A DNA stretch of 64,000 nucleotides from Amoebidium appalachense. Lineage: Eukaryota; Ichthyosporea. Position numbers and translations under genes: made by a program. The notes below the pieces were generated by a model. The model saw only the letters and a list, made by a program, of their open reading frames with translations, was not told the DNA's origin and ran no database searches. Of this stretch, positions 19,656-38,088 are shown in pieces. The stretch covers positions 3,906,001-3,970,000 of the forward strand of contig CAVNZM010000004.1 in NCBI GenBank assembly GCA_963693365.1. The letters run 5' to 3'. Every line of letters begins with the position of its first letter. The stretch's first letter is position 1.

Positions 19656-20865
19656 GGAGAGAGGGGGGAGGGGAGGGGGAGGGGGAGGGAAGGAAAAAGA
19701 AAAACCGGTGAGGTTTGGTGGTGTGGTTGTGCAAAGTGTGTTTTGTGAAGATTATTAGTGGTGTGATGAAGTGGAGACACAAAGTGGGTGGGTGCAAGCA
19801 TGGGAAAGGCAGACAGAGAGGGCAAGCGGTGAGTGTGTGTGTATGTGTTGGGGGAAGGGGGGGGGGGGGGGGGGATGAGGGGAGAGGAAGGGGGTAGTAG
19901 GTAGGGGTGGATTGGGGGAGGGGGGGGGGGGGGGATGAGGGGAAGGTTACCAAGCAAGTGGCAGTGTTGTGCAACAGAAAGATGTCATCAGGTCAACCGA
20001 TCACATACTATGATATGATACATACAGTCACCGCTCGATATACCCCCCCCCCCCCCCCCCCCCCCCTGGTTACACTCCGGAGAGGCGCTATATCGTGGGG
20101 GACGCTATGTAGTAACGTGTCCTTGTTCGAATACACAGAGCCCCATATTTTCTTTTTCCATCACCCGGCCTACACCAAAAAAAGCCTACACAGCCCCACA
20201 CAGCCCCCAACAACCATCACAACCACCACAACCACCACAACCACAGCTCCTACAGCCCCCACAGCCTATCGAAAACAACCATCCTAGGGGTCTCCCTATG
20301 AGGGGGGGCGCTATATCACATCACTTTTTCTTATAGGTTCATATGATAGTGTTCCATCCGCTGGGGGCGTTATACGCTATATCGTAGGGGGCGCTATAGA
20401 GATTGCCTTCGAAGTATAGATTCAATAGTGGAGTCGATTGGTGACATCGCGGGGGGGGCACTATATTAAGGGGGGCGCTGTATACCAGGGGCGCTATAAC
20501 GCGCGGTGACTGTATAAGATACGTCAGCCAATCACGTACCGTGATTTATTATACCCAGGATACGTCAACCAATCACATACCATGATATAATACATCCAAG
20601 ATACGTCAGCCAATCACATATCATAGTATAATACATCTAACACAAGTCAACCAATCATCTAGCACCTACCGTGTTTCTGCTGCAGGTCCACTGTGCACCT
20701 GAACACACCGCCAAAACCCACATCCTCGCCAAAGATGATTGCCGTTGGGTCGGTGGAGAGGGCAATGTCCATGGCCTGGTTGACGGCCTGGAAGAGGTTG
20801 GTGCGCTTGGTCTCCCCTGTGTGCGTGTGTGTGTGTTTTTTTTTTGGGGGGGGGGGGTTGGGGGG

Positions 20866-20901
<36 letters not shown>

Positions 20902-21689
20902 GGAGGGTATGGGTGTGTGGTTGGGGGATTGGATGGAATTGGGGGGAAGGGTGGGGAGTGTGTGTGTGTGCGTGTGTGTGTGTGCGTGTGTGTGCGTGTG
21001 CGTGCGTGTGTGTGTGTGTGTGTATATGTGCGTGTGTGGTTGGATGGGGGGTGGGGGGTGGGGGGTGGGGGTTAGATTGGCGGGAGAAGGGGGGGGGGGG
21101 GGGAGGGGGGGGGGGGGAGTGGGTGTTTGCGTGTGTGTATGGGTGGGTGAGTAAGGGAGTGTGTGTGTAGGTGGGTGAATGGGGGAGCGTGTGTGTGGGT
21201 GGGTGTGGGTGTGTCCATGTCTGATTGGGTGGGTGGATGTGTGGGTATGGGTGTATGTGTAGGTGTGGGTGTAGGTGTGTGTGCGTGTGTGCATTTGCGT
21301 GTGTGCAATGAAAAGGTATGGTGGGTGTGGGTGTGGGTGTGTTTTTAGCGGGTTAAGTGGGTGGGGATGTGCGTGGGTGGGTGTGGTTGGGTGGGGGGAG
21401 GGGGGAGGGGCACTCCATGCACAGTAAGGTGTGTAAACCAATGCACAGTGAGCGGAGGGGGGGGAGGGGCATTCCATGCACAGTAAGGTGTGTAAAACAA
21501 TGCACAGTGAGCAACACCGTGCATGACACAAACCGATTTCTGAAGAAAAAGGCCGAACGCATGCTATGTAAACAGATCCCACAGAAGGGGCAGTGGGGCA
21601 ATGGCAAGGGCGATAGTGGTCGGTTCATGGTGGTGGCGGTGTTAGCGGTGGTGGGGAAGGGGATTCGAGCTTTGGGTTATGAGAAGAAA

Positions 21690-21724
<35 letters not shown>

Positions 21725-22545
21725 ATAGATAGGTGGGTTATAGATTGCGGTCTACGGCACCCTTACAAATCTACGGCAGATAGTTTCATGTACACCCTTG
21801 CATGAGATGCATCACTGAGCATAGCCCGTTTTATAGAAAGAAGGAAGGGGGGGGGGGGGAGGGGAGAGGGAAGGGCGGTGTAGGGGGGAGCGCAAGTGAT
21901 CCAAAGAAAGGGGGAGGGGGGGGGGGGGGGGGGGGAAGGCGGGAGGGGTTAATATGGAGAAGGAGAACGAATGCAAATTCCTGACGGACAACATCATGCA
22001 GGGGGGGAACTTACCAAGTTCAGGTGGCGGTGCCTCGGCAACGAATTTAGGCAGAGCTCTGGCCGGTCGGGAGCTGTGGAACTGCAAGGCCAGCACCAGT
22101 AAGCTTTGGTAACAAGAAAATGTCCGCAATCAGATTGGTGGGATCCAGAAGTTCGGAGAAGGTTGCAGTACGTTAAACACACCTAAGCATGTGGTCTATT
22201 CAATCCACTCCGCCAACATGACTTGCCCTACAAATCTATGCCCTTAATTTAACCAAATTTGTATGTAAAAATCCGTCGTTTAAAAGAAACGTTGTATGGC
22301 TACATCTCTTCCTTTCTTTTTCTCACACTGCGAGAGCAAAGACTCCAGCTCACGCAACAACAACACCCACCCAAACACACACAAGCACACACACACGAAC
22401 ACACATCTAAACGATAAACAACACGTTCATCACTTGAATGCAGCTGAAGACGTATACCCACCTTCCTGTATGCGTGAGCGACGGCGCTGAACGGCATAGC
22501 CGTCTGACGCCGCAAGAGCGATGTTATTTGCAGAGCTGACGACAT
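14716..22545 (-). CDS. BCKDHB: Branched-chain 2-oxoacid dehydrogenase E1 beta subunit, mitochondrial
   Basis: Beta subunit of the thiamine-diphosphate E1 component that decarboxylates the 2-oxoacids of Leu, Ile and Val in the mitochondrial matrix. Nine exons (minus): 22462-22545, 22015-22081, 20670-20816, 19479-19612, 18450-18605, 17510-17618, 17006-17068, 15599-15744, 14716-14943; total 1134 bp, 377 residues, all phases compatible. The first ~50 residues ([20 protein letters not shown]... and [13 protein letters not shown]) are Arg/Ser-rich with no acidic residue until late, typical of a matrix presequence. Hallmarks: [96 protein letters not shown], and the C-terminal domain [16 protein letters not shown]...DIPFPL. 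Length matches animal BCKDHB. Intron 3 contains a MITE and a 41-bp array at the exon-3 donor. Confidence 0.93.
18155..18325. repeat. Member of a short interspersed repeat family (intron of BCKDHB)
   Basis: Contains the family pattern AATGTGTT...GAAGTACACATTCACGAC...ACAAAC...CAGTGTGCATCA, flanked by G tracts. Similar blocks occur in OSBP introns (for example 49033-49160, 51011-51105). Copies are diverged and the borders are approximate. Confidence 0.5.
19987..20680. repeat. 41-bp tandem array containing splice-donor-like copies, interrupted by a MITE
   Basis: Units starting GATACGTCARCCAATCAC begin at 20518, 20559 and 20600, an exact 41-bp period. A diverged unit at 20641-20680 overlaps the real donor of BCKDHB exon 3. 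Another partial unit lies at 19987-20024, on the far side of the inserted MITE. On the coding strand the true donor reads ACGGTAGGTG; the copies read ACGGTACGTG, ATGGTATGTG and ATGATATGTG, so three of the four keep a GT at the donor position. Confidence 0.8.
20025..20512. mobile_element. pogo/Tigger-like MITE (488 bp) with terminal inverted repeats and TA duplication
   Basis: The left end reads CAGTCACCGCTCGATATACC and the right end, reverse-complemented, reads CAGTCACCGCGCGTTATAGC; about 21 of 25 bases match. Both ends are flanked by TA (20023-20024 and 20513-20514), as in Tc1/mariner-superfamily insertions. The CAGT...CTCGATATA terminus is typical of Tigger/pogo elements. Inside are about nine copies of a GGGGGCGCTATAT motif in both subterminal regions. 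There is no transposase ORF, so it is non-autonomous. Confidence 0.75.
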
Positions 22546-22970
22546 TTTGAATTAACCTGTGGAGAGCAAGGGCCTTTAGCTGCTTGCCAGATCTTCAGGA
22601 AACAGAATACCGCAACCATATCTGTTTGTAAAAAGGTGGTAAAGCTGTTGGGCACGTCGGTCTCTGTACTTCAATGACAGCTCAGTCATCTGGCACCAAG
22701 TATACGCGTGTGAACAAGAGCATACACTTTTCAGAAAGAGAGCAAGCCAGACAGTATGCGGAACATGCACACATGTTTTCCAATGCATAAAAGGCTTGGT
22801 ATGGAGTAACATACCTTTCAGTGATTCAGCGGATGCTCTCGAAAGGCCTAAACAGCGTAAGCAGGTCTAGCGAATGACCTGATTATCAAGGTGAATGTTA
22901 TGTTATTGTTGAGTTGTGGTTTGTGTTGTCTAAAAGTTTCCCCGTGTGAGACTTTGTTATTTTCTGGCAG

Positions 22971-23039
22971 AGCTGCGCTGTGATTTGACGGATAATTGCA
23001 CCGTGGTTGGAATTACCAGTGCTCTCAATAAAATCGGCG
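22971..23039 (+). CDS. Putative internal exon, weakly MCM OB-fold-like
   Basis: The block is preceded by a pyrimidine-rich TTATTTTCTGGCAG and followed by the strong donor GTACGTAC. Translation gives ELRCDLTDNCTVVGITSALN. The DLTDxC...VVGI pattern recalls the OB-fold segment of MCM helicases (DLVDSCxPGDxVxxxGI), but the PGD turn is missing and no other MCM motif is seen nearby. It could be a remnant or a coincidence. Confidence 0.25.
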
Positions 23040-23158
23040 GTACGTACACAAAAGAGCTCATGACGATTGGTGCGTTATGTTATGTGCAGGCGACATTAAC
23101 TTGAATGTATTTAAATAACAATTATGATTTGCTGCACATCACGATTATGATTTTGAAG

Positions 23159-23296
23159 GGCAACGAAATAGTCAAACCGATCCGGCTTGAGCCAGCCAGT
23201 CCTACAGCGAACCAGTGTGCACACTGCGGACACGGCGTCGGGCGAAGTAGGACCGATGGAAGCAGGCCCCTCATGTTCAGCCATGGCATGTGCAAG
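23159..23296 (+). CDS. Putative internal exon with a C-x2-C motif, unidentified
   Basis: An open 46-codon block between TTTTGAAG and the donor AAG|GTAGGG. It encodes GNEIVKPIRLEPASP, then QCAHCGHGVG and later HGMCK, so one C-x2-C and a further Cys could bind a metal. It has both ends in phase 0. Whether it joins the exon at 22971 is not clear, because the phases do not match. Family unknown. Confidence 0.3.
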
Positions 23297-24226
23297 GTAG
23301 GGTCATTGCTAACAAATGATGATAAAAGTGCTAAGAAATACATGGCTTTTACGCTGTTGTAAAGGAGCGATCTACCGAGGAACGAACTTGGAGAGATCTG
23401 AGCCCGCAGATCTCGAAGTTCGTGCATGCACATGTACGCATGCATGCAATCACCCGCGATCTGTGCTTGTGTGGACGCGTGTGTGTGTGCGTGCGTGTGT
23501 GTGTGCTTGGGTGCGTGCATGCGTGTGCGTGTGTGTATGTGCGTTTGTGTGTGCGCGCGCGTGTGTGTGCGTGTGCGTGACCGTGTGTCGTTGCAAGCCC
23601 GTGAACACCTGCACTGGTTACTGCTCGTGTGGCATGCTTACATGAAGCTCTTGCATGCGTACACCTCACTCTCATTATCAGAGTTTTTGTTCAAGACCCC
23701 CCCCCCCCCCCCCCCTCCCCCCTCCCCCCCCCCCCTCCCCCCTCCTTCCCTCCCTCCCCTCCCCCCACCACCCTTTCCCTTTGGGGGCAATCGGAATTCG
23801 TGTCTTCGATGCCCACCCTCCACTAATCCTCCCCAACATCACAACGTCCGCCCTTCCCCATTCCCTTCCTCCTCCCCTCTCATTCCTGCTCCCCTTCGCC
23901 TACCCTCCTCGGCCCCCCATTCAGACAGCCCCACACAACTACACACATTTTTCCTTTGGCAACGGATGCATCCCACCATGCATATTATCCCTCCCTCCCC
24001 CGTCCTCCCCTTTCCCCCCCTCTCCCTCCTTCGGAGCCCTCCCCTACGGCTCAAAACGAAACGCAGCCCATGTAGACTCTACTTTCATTTCCTGTTCAAG
24101 CTCTTTATTTCTATATTAATCTCGTGTAATTACTCTCTTTGTCGCCACACTTAGCCCTCACCCCCTCCCCGCCCCCTTCCCGCTCCTTTAGCACCAGCCA
24201 TGCACCGCCTTTCCTCAAGAAGCATC

Positions 24227-24289
<63 letters not shown>

Positions 24290-24825
24290 ACCACCATCCC
24301 CTCCCTCCCCCTCCTCGGGGCCGGATATCCTTTTTAACCTCGGATCCGGCCAGCACAGCCCACCCAAAACTCGACTTGAGTCATTGCCAACTCGACTTAG
24401 AGTCATCGCCATCTCAACCCCCTCTCTCTCCCCCCCCCCTCCCCCCCCCCTCCCCCCCTCTCCTCCCGTCCTCCATCTTACCTTCCCGTTCAATCTGAGA
24501 CAATAGCTCAGTCCTCTTCACATCCATAAAAATTATTCATGAGAAGCCTCGCCAGTCAATCCGGTCGCAATCGCAAATGGCAACCGGTGCCAGCTGATGT
24601 GTTACAGATTACAAGCACACACACCTTTTGCAGTAGCCTATGATAGTGTTGGGCAATCAAAACGAGTCACTCCTGCACACACTATGCATGCAGTACTGTA
24701 GTCTAAGTAGTAGCAGATTTGTTTGCTTGTAATTGTAGGTGTTGGGATGTATTTTGAAGTAGGATGGGAGGGAGGGGTGCCAAGGGGGTGGGTGGGTGGG
24801 TGGGTGGGCGTGTCTGTGTGTGTGT

Positions 24826-24857
<32 letters not shown>

Positions 24858-25194
24858 GAGAGAGGCTGAACTCTTGACATTATGAAATTGAACTGAAGCA
24901 TGCACAAACCGACAATAATTTACAGACGTATGCACAGCATACTATGGGTACATAAAGCGGTGCCAAGCTGTAGGCCTCCACATGTTTTGTTGTTGCCAAG
25001 CTCAAAACCCAGTCAGCCGTGTCGTACTCGTAACAGACCTCCCCGTTCCACTCATCAGCCCCCCTCTTTTTCGACATCTTATTCTTATCTCCACTCCACC
25101 CACAACCGCTGTAATCACGATGATCACACATTCATATATCATCATACCCGACACTATATATAACTCAATCTCAGTTACAAACCTTACCCATTTA

Positions 25195-25196
<2 letters not shown>

Positions 25197-25265
<69 letters not shown>
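25197..25265. repeat. 69-bp C homopolymer
   Basis: One of the longest single-base runs in the window, followed by an A run and (GAA)n. True length is uncertain because such runs are hard to sequence. Confidence 0.85.
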
Positions 25266-26086
25266 ACAAAAAAAAAAAGAAGAAGAAGAAGAAGAAGAAG
25301 AAGCAGCAGAAGAAAAGGAAAGTAAAAAAAGAAAAAGCAAAACCACAACCTCACACAACCAGAAAAAGCCACCACCACCACCAAATGCCTTCCCTTCCCC
25401 CAATAAAAAAGCAACGAAAGAGGGAGAAAAAGGACAAAGAAAGAAAGGAAACTTTAAAAAAAAGAAAGAAGCCCTGTTGTGTTGAAGAAAGAAAAGAAAA
25501 CAAATAGAAGAAAAGCTGACACATTTTGTACTAACACCCCCCTCCCCCCCCTCCCCGCCCCCCCCCCTCCCCCCCCCCCCGCCCCCCCTTCCCCCCTCTC
25601 CCCTCCTCCCCCCCCCCCCCCCCCCCCCCCCCCGCCCCCTCCATTATAATAGAAAAAAATATAAAATAAATAAATAAATAAATACACCCACCTATCCCAC
25701 CCTACCCTCCTGCCCCTCGTCGGCTAACTTCAAGAACGAAAAGATTCAGGAAAAACCATTTGAAACTACCAGTTCTGTCTGAATCACCAGTTTCACAATA
25801 AGGCCTTACCGTGTACAAAACTTTAGAAATGTCGAATGGGCCAACGAAACAAAGGACGTGGATCGGTGCAGTATGTGAAAGTGGAAAAGTAAAACCTGTA
25901 ATTAACCTCAATAAAAAAAAAAGCAGATTCGTAACATATGCTGAGTAGTTTGCCGAAACAAGCTCTAGGTATCCGATACACAACCCATTGTGTAGACCAT
26001 CTCTTGATGAAAACCGCAACAGAAGAATTTTAAAGCTATTTTTTCAGACTTTCCCACCAATATAATACCCAACCCACCATAACCAC

Positions 26087-26885
26087 TCAAGCATCTGATT
26101 CAGTAATCACCACCTGCACCACATTCTCGAGCATTCTCCCCATCACGTGGTCGATTTTGGTTGGCTCCTCCGCATCCACAACCTCGCACGTGACCTCCAC
26201 CTCCCCGTCGCATTTAAAGGTACAATCCTGTTGGTCGATATCAGGATAAAATTTCCCGTCATAAACACCCGTCCACTCTCTCTGGTGCTTTTCGTCGCAC
26301 GTGCACACACCCACATACGTCTTTGGGAAACTCTCATGCACGGTGACTTTTCTCATAACACCCTCGCACATGTGCCCGTCTTTACAAACCCCAGTCACCT
26401 CCGCTCCAGCGTTGCCCAAAAACCCCGCCCCGGACGTAAATTTCAGCGATTCAAATTTCGTCACGTGCTTGCACTTTGTGCACTTTCCACGCAGCACCTT
26501 GATCATTGTCCCTCCGCCCAACTGCGCAGACATAAATCTCGCCGCCCATGTGTTTTTGTTAGGAAGTGCAGCGCTCGTCTTCGCGAACGTTCTCTTTTCC
26601 CACGTGTCTTTCTCCATCTTTCTGAGGGTTTCTATGAGCGTGCGGCGTGCAGCGGTGTCCATTTGAGAGATCTGATTGGTGATTTGGGTGTATGGCTCGA
26701 GTTGGTGGGTGATGGACTCGTTGGCTGCCGACTGATGTTCAGCACGTGCCTGCAACGCAGTACAGAAAACGTTAATTCATGATCAAGCCTTGTCTTTTCC
26801 TTCCCCCCTCTCTCCCCCCTCCCCCCCCCCACCCCACCCCACATACACACAAAAAAATACGAGGTCAGGGGGGTAAGGGGTGTGT

Positions 26886-26920
<35 letters not shown>

Positions 26921-27315
26921 GGGGTGGGTGGGTGGGGGGCCGGGGGGGGGATTGGAAGGGGGGGGGGGGGGAGGGGGGAGGGGGAGAGGGGGGAGGGGGG
27001 AGGGGGAAGGGGGGGGAGGGGGGCAGGGAGAGGTGATTCTTTGGAAAATGGTGGAAGGAGACGTTGGCGAATCGTGTGTGCGGGAGGAGGAGGGGAGGAG
27101 GAGGATTGCACACTGGCATTGTAGATCTGTGGATCGTCAGAATCTCTGAGACAAGTGCACCCTAATGCATATACACTTGAATAGCGCCTCCAAATCCCTC
27201 CTCCCCCCCCCCCCCCCCCCCCCCTCCCCACCTTCCCCGGTGCCCGTCTACCTTCTGTTCCATGGGAAACTTCATCCATTTCTTCGTTCGCCAGTCATAA
27301 GTCGCCACATTCTTT

Positions 27316-27351
<36 letters not shown>

Positions 27352-27552
27352 ACCCCACCCCCCCTTCTTCCCCTCCCCCCACCCTTATGTTTCGGGAAAC
27401 CCTGTCACACGAAACATACAAAAGTTAACAGGCAAAAAGCTACAAGCCACCGTCCACTTTCATTGCACAGTGGCAGCAGCGACTTTTTCCCGAGCGCCTT
27501 CAAATTTCGGATTCAAACTTTCCATACATGTAGCACAGAGCCTGTCCCCCCC

Positions 27553-27583
<31 letters not shown>

Positions 27584-27685
27584 ACCTCCCCCCCTCCCCC
27601 CCCCCCTCCCCCCTCCCCCCCCCCCCCCCCGGCTCTCCCCCCTAAAAAAAAAAAGTGTCACACACGCGCGCGCGCACGCACGCAT

Positions 27686-27735
<50 letters not shown>

Positions 27736-28409
27736 GCGCACGCACAAATAATATAAAGAAGCAAAACAGGGAGGAAAAAAGATGACGATGAAGCATTGAG
27801 CTTTGAATTCCGGAAAAGAAAAACAACACCCCGAAAAGCACGCACCTTTGCCAGATGCTCCTTTGCCTCACCACACGCCCTCTCCATACCCTCAATCACG
27901 CCCACCGCATCCTCAAAATGTCCCTTCAACATCTTTTCAAACTCACTCCTCTCCCTCTCCGCATCCGCCATAACCTCCCCCACATGTCCCACCAACCGCT
28001 CCACCTCCCGGTCTATCTCTGCACTTGGTTTTATTTCGCATTTTTCGTGCTCGGGCGATTCTTTGCAATGTGAACACACCACGTGTTTGTGGTTCACACA
28101 CCACGAGTGCAGCTTTTTGTGGTGCGTTGGGCAGCGTGGGAACTCCCACGTGTTGTCATCCGTGTCGCTCCCGTGATTGGGCGCTTCTGTCGACATAACG
28201 CCTGGTTTTTGCGCAAGCACATGGCTCACGGGAGGTGTGGGTGTGTGGCACGTAGGGCAGGAACGTTTTGGAAGGTTGGGCAGGCAGGAGGTGCACACGG
28301 TGTGGTTGCATGGAAGGAGAAAGGGTTGCTTGGTGAAGGAAAATGGGTTGGTGCATATGGGGCACGAGGAGGGGAGAGCGGGAGAATCTGATGTGTTGGT
28401 GGGTGCCAT
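26087..28409 (-). CDS. TRIM-like RING / B-box / coiled-coil protein with novel Cys-rich C-terminus
   Basis: First exon 27846-28409 (188 codons) starts MAPTNTSDSPALPSSCPIC. It has a C3HC4 RING (C16, C19, C34, H36, C39, C42, C50, C53), so E3 ubiquitin ligase activity is likely, then a B-box around residues 92-125 (CPTHH...CVNHKHVVCSHC) and a charged helix. The donor is AAG|GTGCGT. The last exon 26087-26749 (220 codons plus stop) opens ARAEHQSAANESITHQL, a coiled-coil continuation, then a C-terminal ~130 residues with paired cysteines: GKCTKCKHVTKF, VCKDGHMC, VGVCTCDEKH, CTFKCDGEVEVTC. A 20-codon exon at 27252-27311 (YDWRTKKWMKFPMEQK) fits in phase 0 on both sides; another small exon near 27480-27540 is possible but not resolved. 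I do not recognise the C-terminal domain; no SPRY, NHL or filamin repeat is present. Confidence 0.75.
27660..27745. repeat. (CGCA)n tetranucleotide repeat
   Basis: About twenty CGCA units with small changes, inside the first intron of the TRIM-like gene. The alternating purine-pyrimidine sequence could adopt Z-DNA. Confidence 0.8.
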
Positions 28410-36239
<7,830 letters not shown>

Positions 36240-36538
36240 CAGTGCGAAAGCATGTGGGATTTATTAGTCGAATGGTTGCTTGTTTAAGTTTTCTTCCCAA
36301 GTTAGGGTAGGATCTCTGCGTGTAAAAGCAGAGCCAAAAAAAACTGATCACTACAAAAGAACACATTATATATGCTTTGTGGGGGTCGTTTGGTGTGATG
36401 TTGCTCAGGGATGGCTGTCAAACTTTTTTCGTTATGTTCCCGGTTTGTTTTCCTCATATTTTTTCTTTATTAGGCGATGCTAATGTTTATTCGCTAATGT
36501 CACTTTTTTTTTTTTTTTTTTTTTTTTTTGTATCTTCC

Positions 36539-36584
<46 letters not shown>

Positions 36585-36740
36585 CTGAAAAACAACAGCA
36601 CAACTCTCACAAGAATGATGATGCTATTGTTTGTGACTTAAACTGCTCAAATGACCTGGGAGATGCGCGATGGTGGTGGTGGGTGGTGGTGGTGGTGGTG
36701 GTGTGTGGGTGGGTGTGTGGGTGGGTGGGTGGGTGGGTGG

Positions 36741-36786
<46 letters not shown>

Positions 36787-37496
36787 CGGCACACATGGCG
36801 ATCAATTTAGGTCGTGCTGGACCAGCTGTGCATAGTATTACCCTGTGCATGTCCATTGATATTGTCCATAAGTGTAACGTATGGGCTCCCTTCGCAAAAG
36901 CGGTCTTTTACAGTTTCCTTATGTGGACGGCGTGATGCGCACACAAATAGGGTATGGCCTTTTATAATACACCCCAGGGGCTTATAATCAAATACAATGG
37001 CTTTAACTTAATTTGACGGAGTAATGTATCTACAAGTTTGCCTGCCATGGGGATTCTCCCCCCCTCCCCCCTCCCCCCTCCCCCCTTCAGCAAGCCAGCT
37101 GTCTTAGTTTCCGGGCCAAACTTTAAAGCGGGAAGTATGCACTTTTTTTTTCCTTTTTTTTATTTTTTTGATGTGTGACATGTAGGAGGGGGGGGGGGGG
37201 GGGGGGGATATTATGTATGATGGCGCCAGCCCGGGTTGTCCCTCTTATGGTGTGTGTGTGTGTGGGTGGGGGGGGGGGGGGGGGGGGGGGTGCACGTGGG
37301 GACCGGTGGGGAGGGAAGGGGGGAGGGGGGAAAAGGGGGACGAGAAGGGGTTGGGGGGGAGGGGGGTTTTGAGATAACCTTGTTAAGGCAATGTCTTTTG
37401 ACACGGTCACACACAGCCACAAACTGTAGACACACACACACACACACGAGAGAGAGAGAGAAACACACGCACGCACGCACACACACACACACCGTG

Positions 37497-37527
<31 letters not shown>

Positions 37528-37893
37528 CACACACACACACTGCATATACTCACACACCCACACCCACACAAGTACAAACACACACACACACGCGCGCGCG
37601 CGCGCACGCACACGCACACGCACACGCACACGCACACGCACACACATACACACACGTGTACACATGACACACACACATATATATAGCCATATGACACAAA
37701 TCAAAGGCAGCGGTATGGAATAACCGGCGATCATTACACGTGTGCACAAGCCCAAACGCACTGCAGCTGCTTGCGCAAAAATGGGAAGCACATCCCCCTT
37801 CCCCCCCGCCACACACACACGCACACACACACACACACACGCATGCACACACGCACAACACGCACATGTACCGTACGCACGCACACGCACACA

Positions 37894-37948
<55 letters not shown>

Positions 37949-38057
37949 TCACGCATGAGCGCCGCAGTAAACACACGCACACACGCGCACGCGCACGCGC
38001 AGACGCGCAGGCGCACACGTGCACACTCGGGGCAACGGTTGCCACGTACGCGTGTAC
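36240..38057. other. Low-complexity region downstream of the F-box gene
   Basis: Holds T and G tracts (36506-36584, 36738-36786), GT/GC-rich repeats on both strands around 37240-37280 and 37430-37960, and two short complex islands (36790-37140, 37680-37800). Minus-strand frames in those islands are open and might be exons of the gene that may start at 38088, but none is recognisable. Confidence 0.45.
36541..36584. repeat. 44-bp G homopolymer after a T tract
   Basis: T run at 36506-36529, TATCTTCCCC, then 44 G. Lies in low-complexity DNA downstream of the F-box gene. Confidence 0.85.
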
Positions 38058-38088
38058 CTTGTTGACAGTCGGACTCGGCACTGTTCAT
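38058..38088 (-). CDS. Possible first coding exon of an unidentified minus-strand gene
   Basis: ATG at 38088 gives [10 protein letters not shown] followed by an AAG|GTACAC donor. Just upstream on the coding strand are a CCAAT (CAGCCAATC), a CACACCC box and a TTTATACAC stretch, a plausible promoter. No later exon can be identified with confidence in 36.8-37.9 kb, so this is weak. Confidence 0.25.

Larger units (their letters stand above)
22546..26086. other. Region between BCKDHB start and the TRIM-like gene end
   Basis: The first ~400 bp should hold the BCKDHB promoter. Two plus-strand exon-like blocks (22971-23039, 23159-23296) are listed separately. From 23690 to 24480 the plus strand is C-rich low complexity. 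A 69-bp C tract lies at 25197-25265, followed by A-rich and GAA repeats. A minus-strand reading frame of 65 codons starting at 25076 (MSKKRGADEWNGEVC) is open but unrecognised. Nothing else looks coding. Confidence 0.5.
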
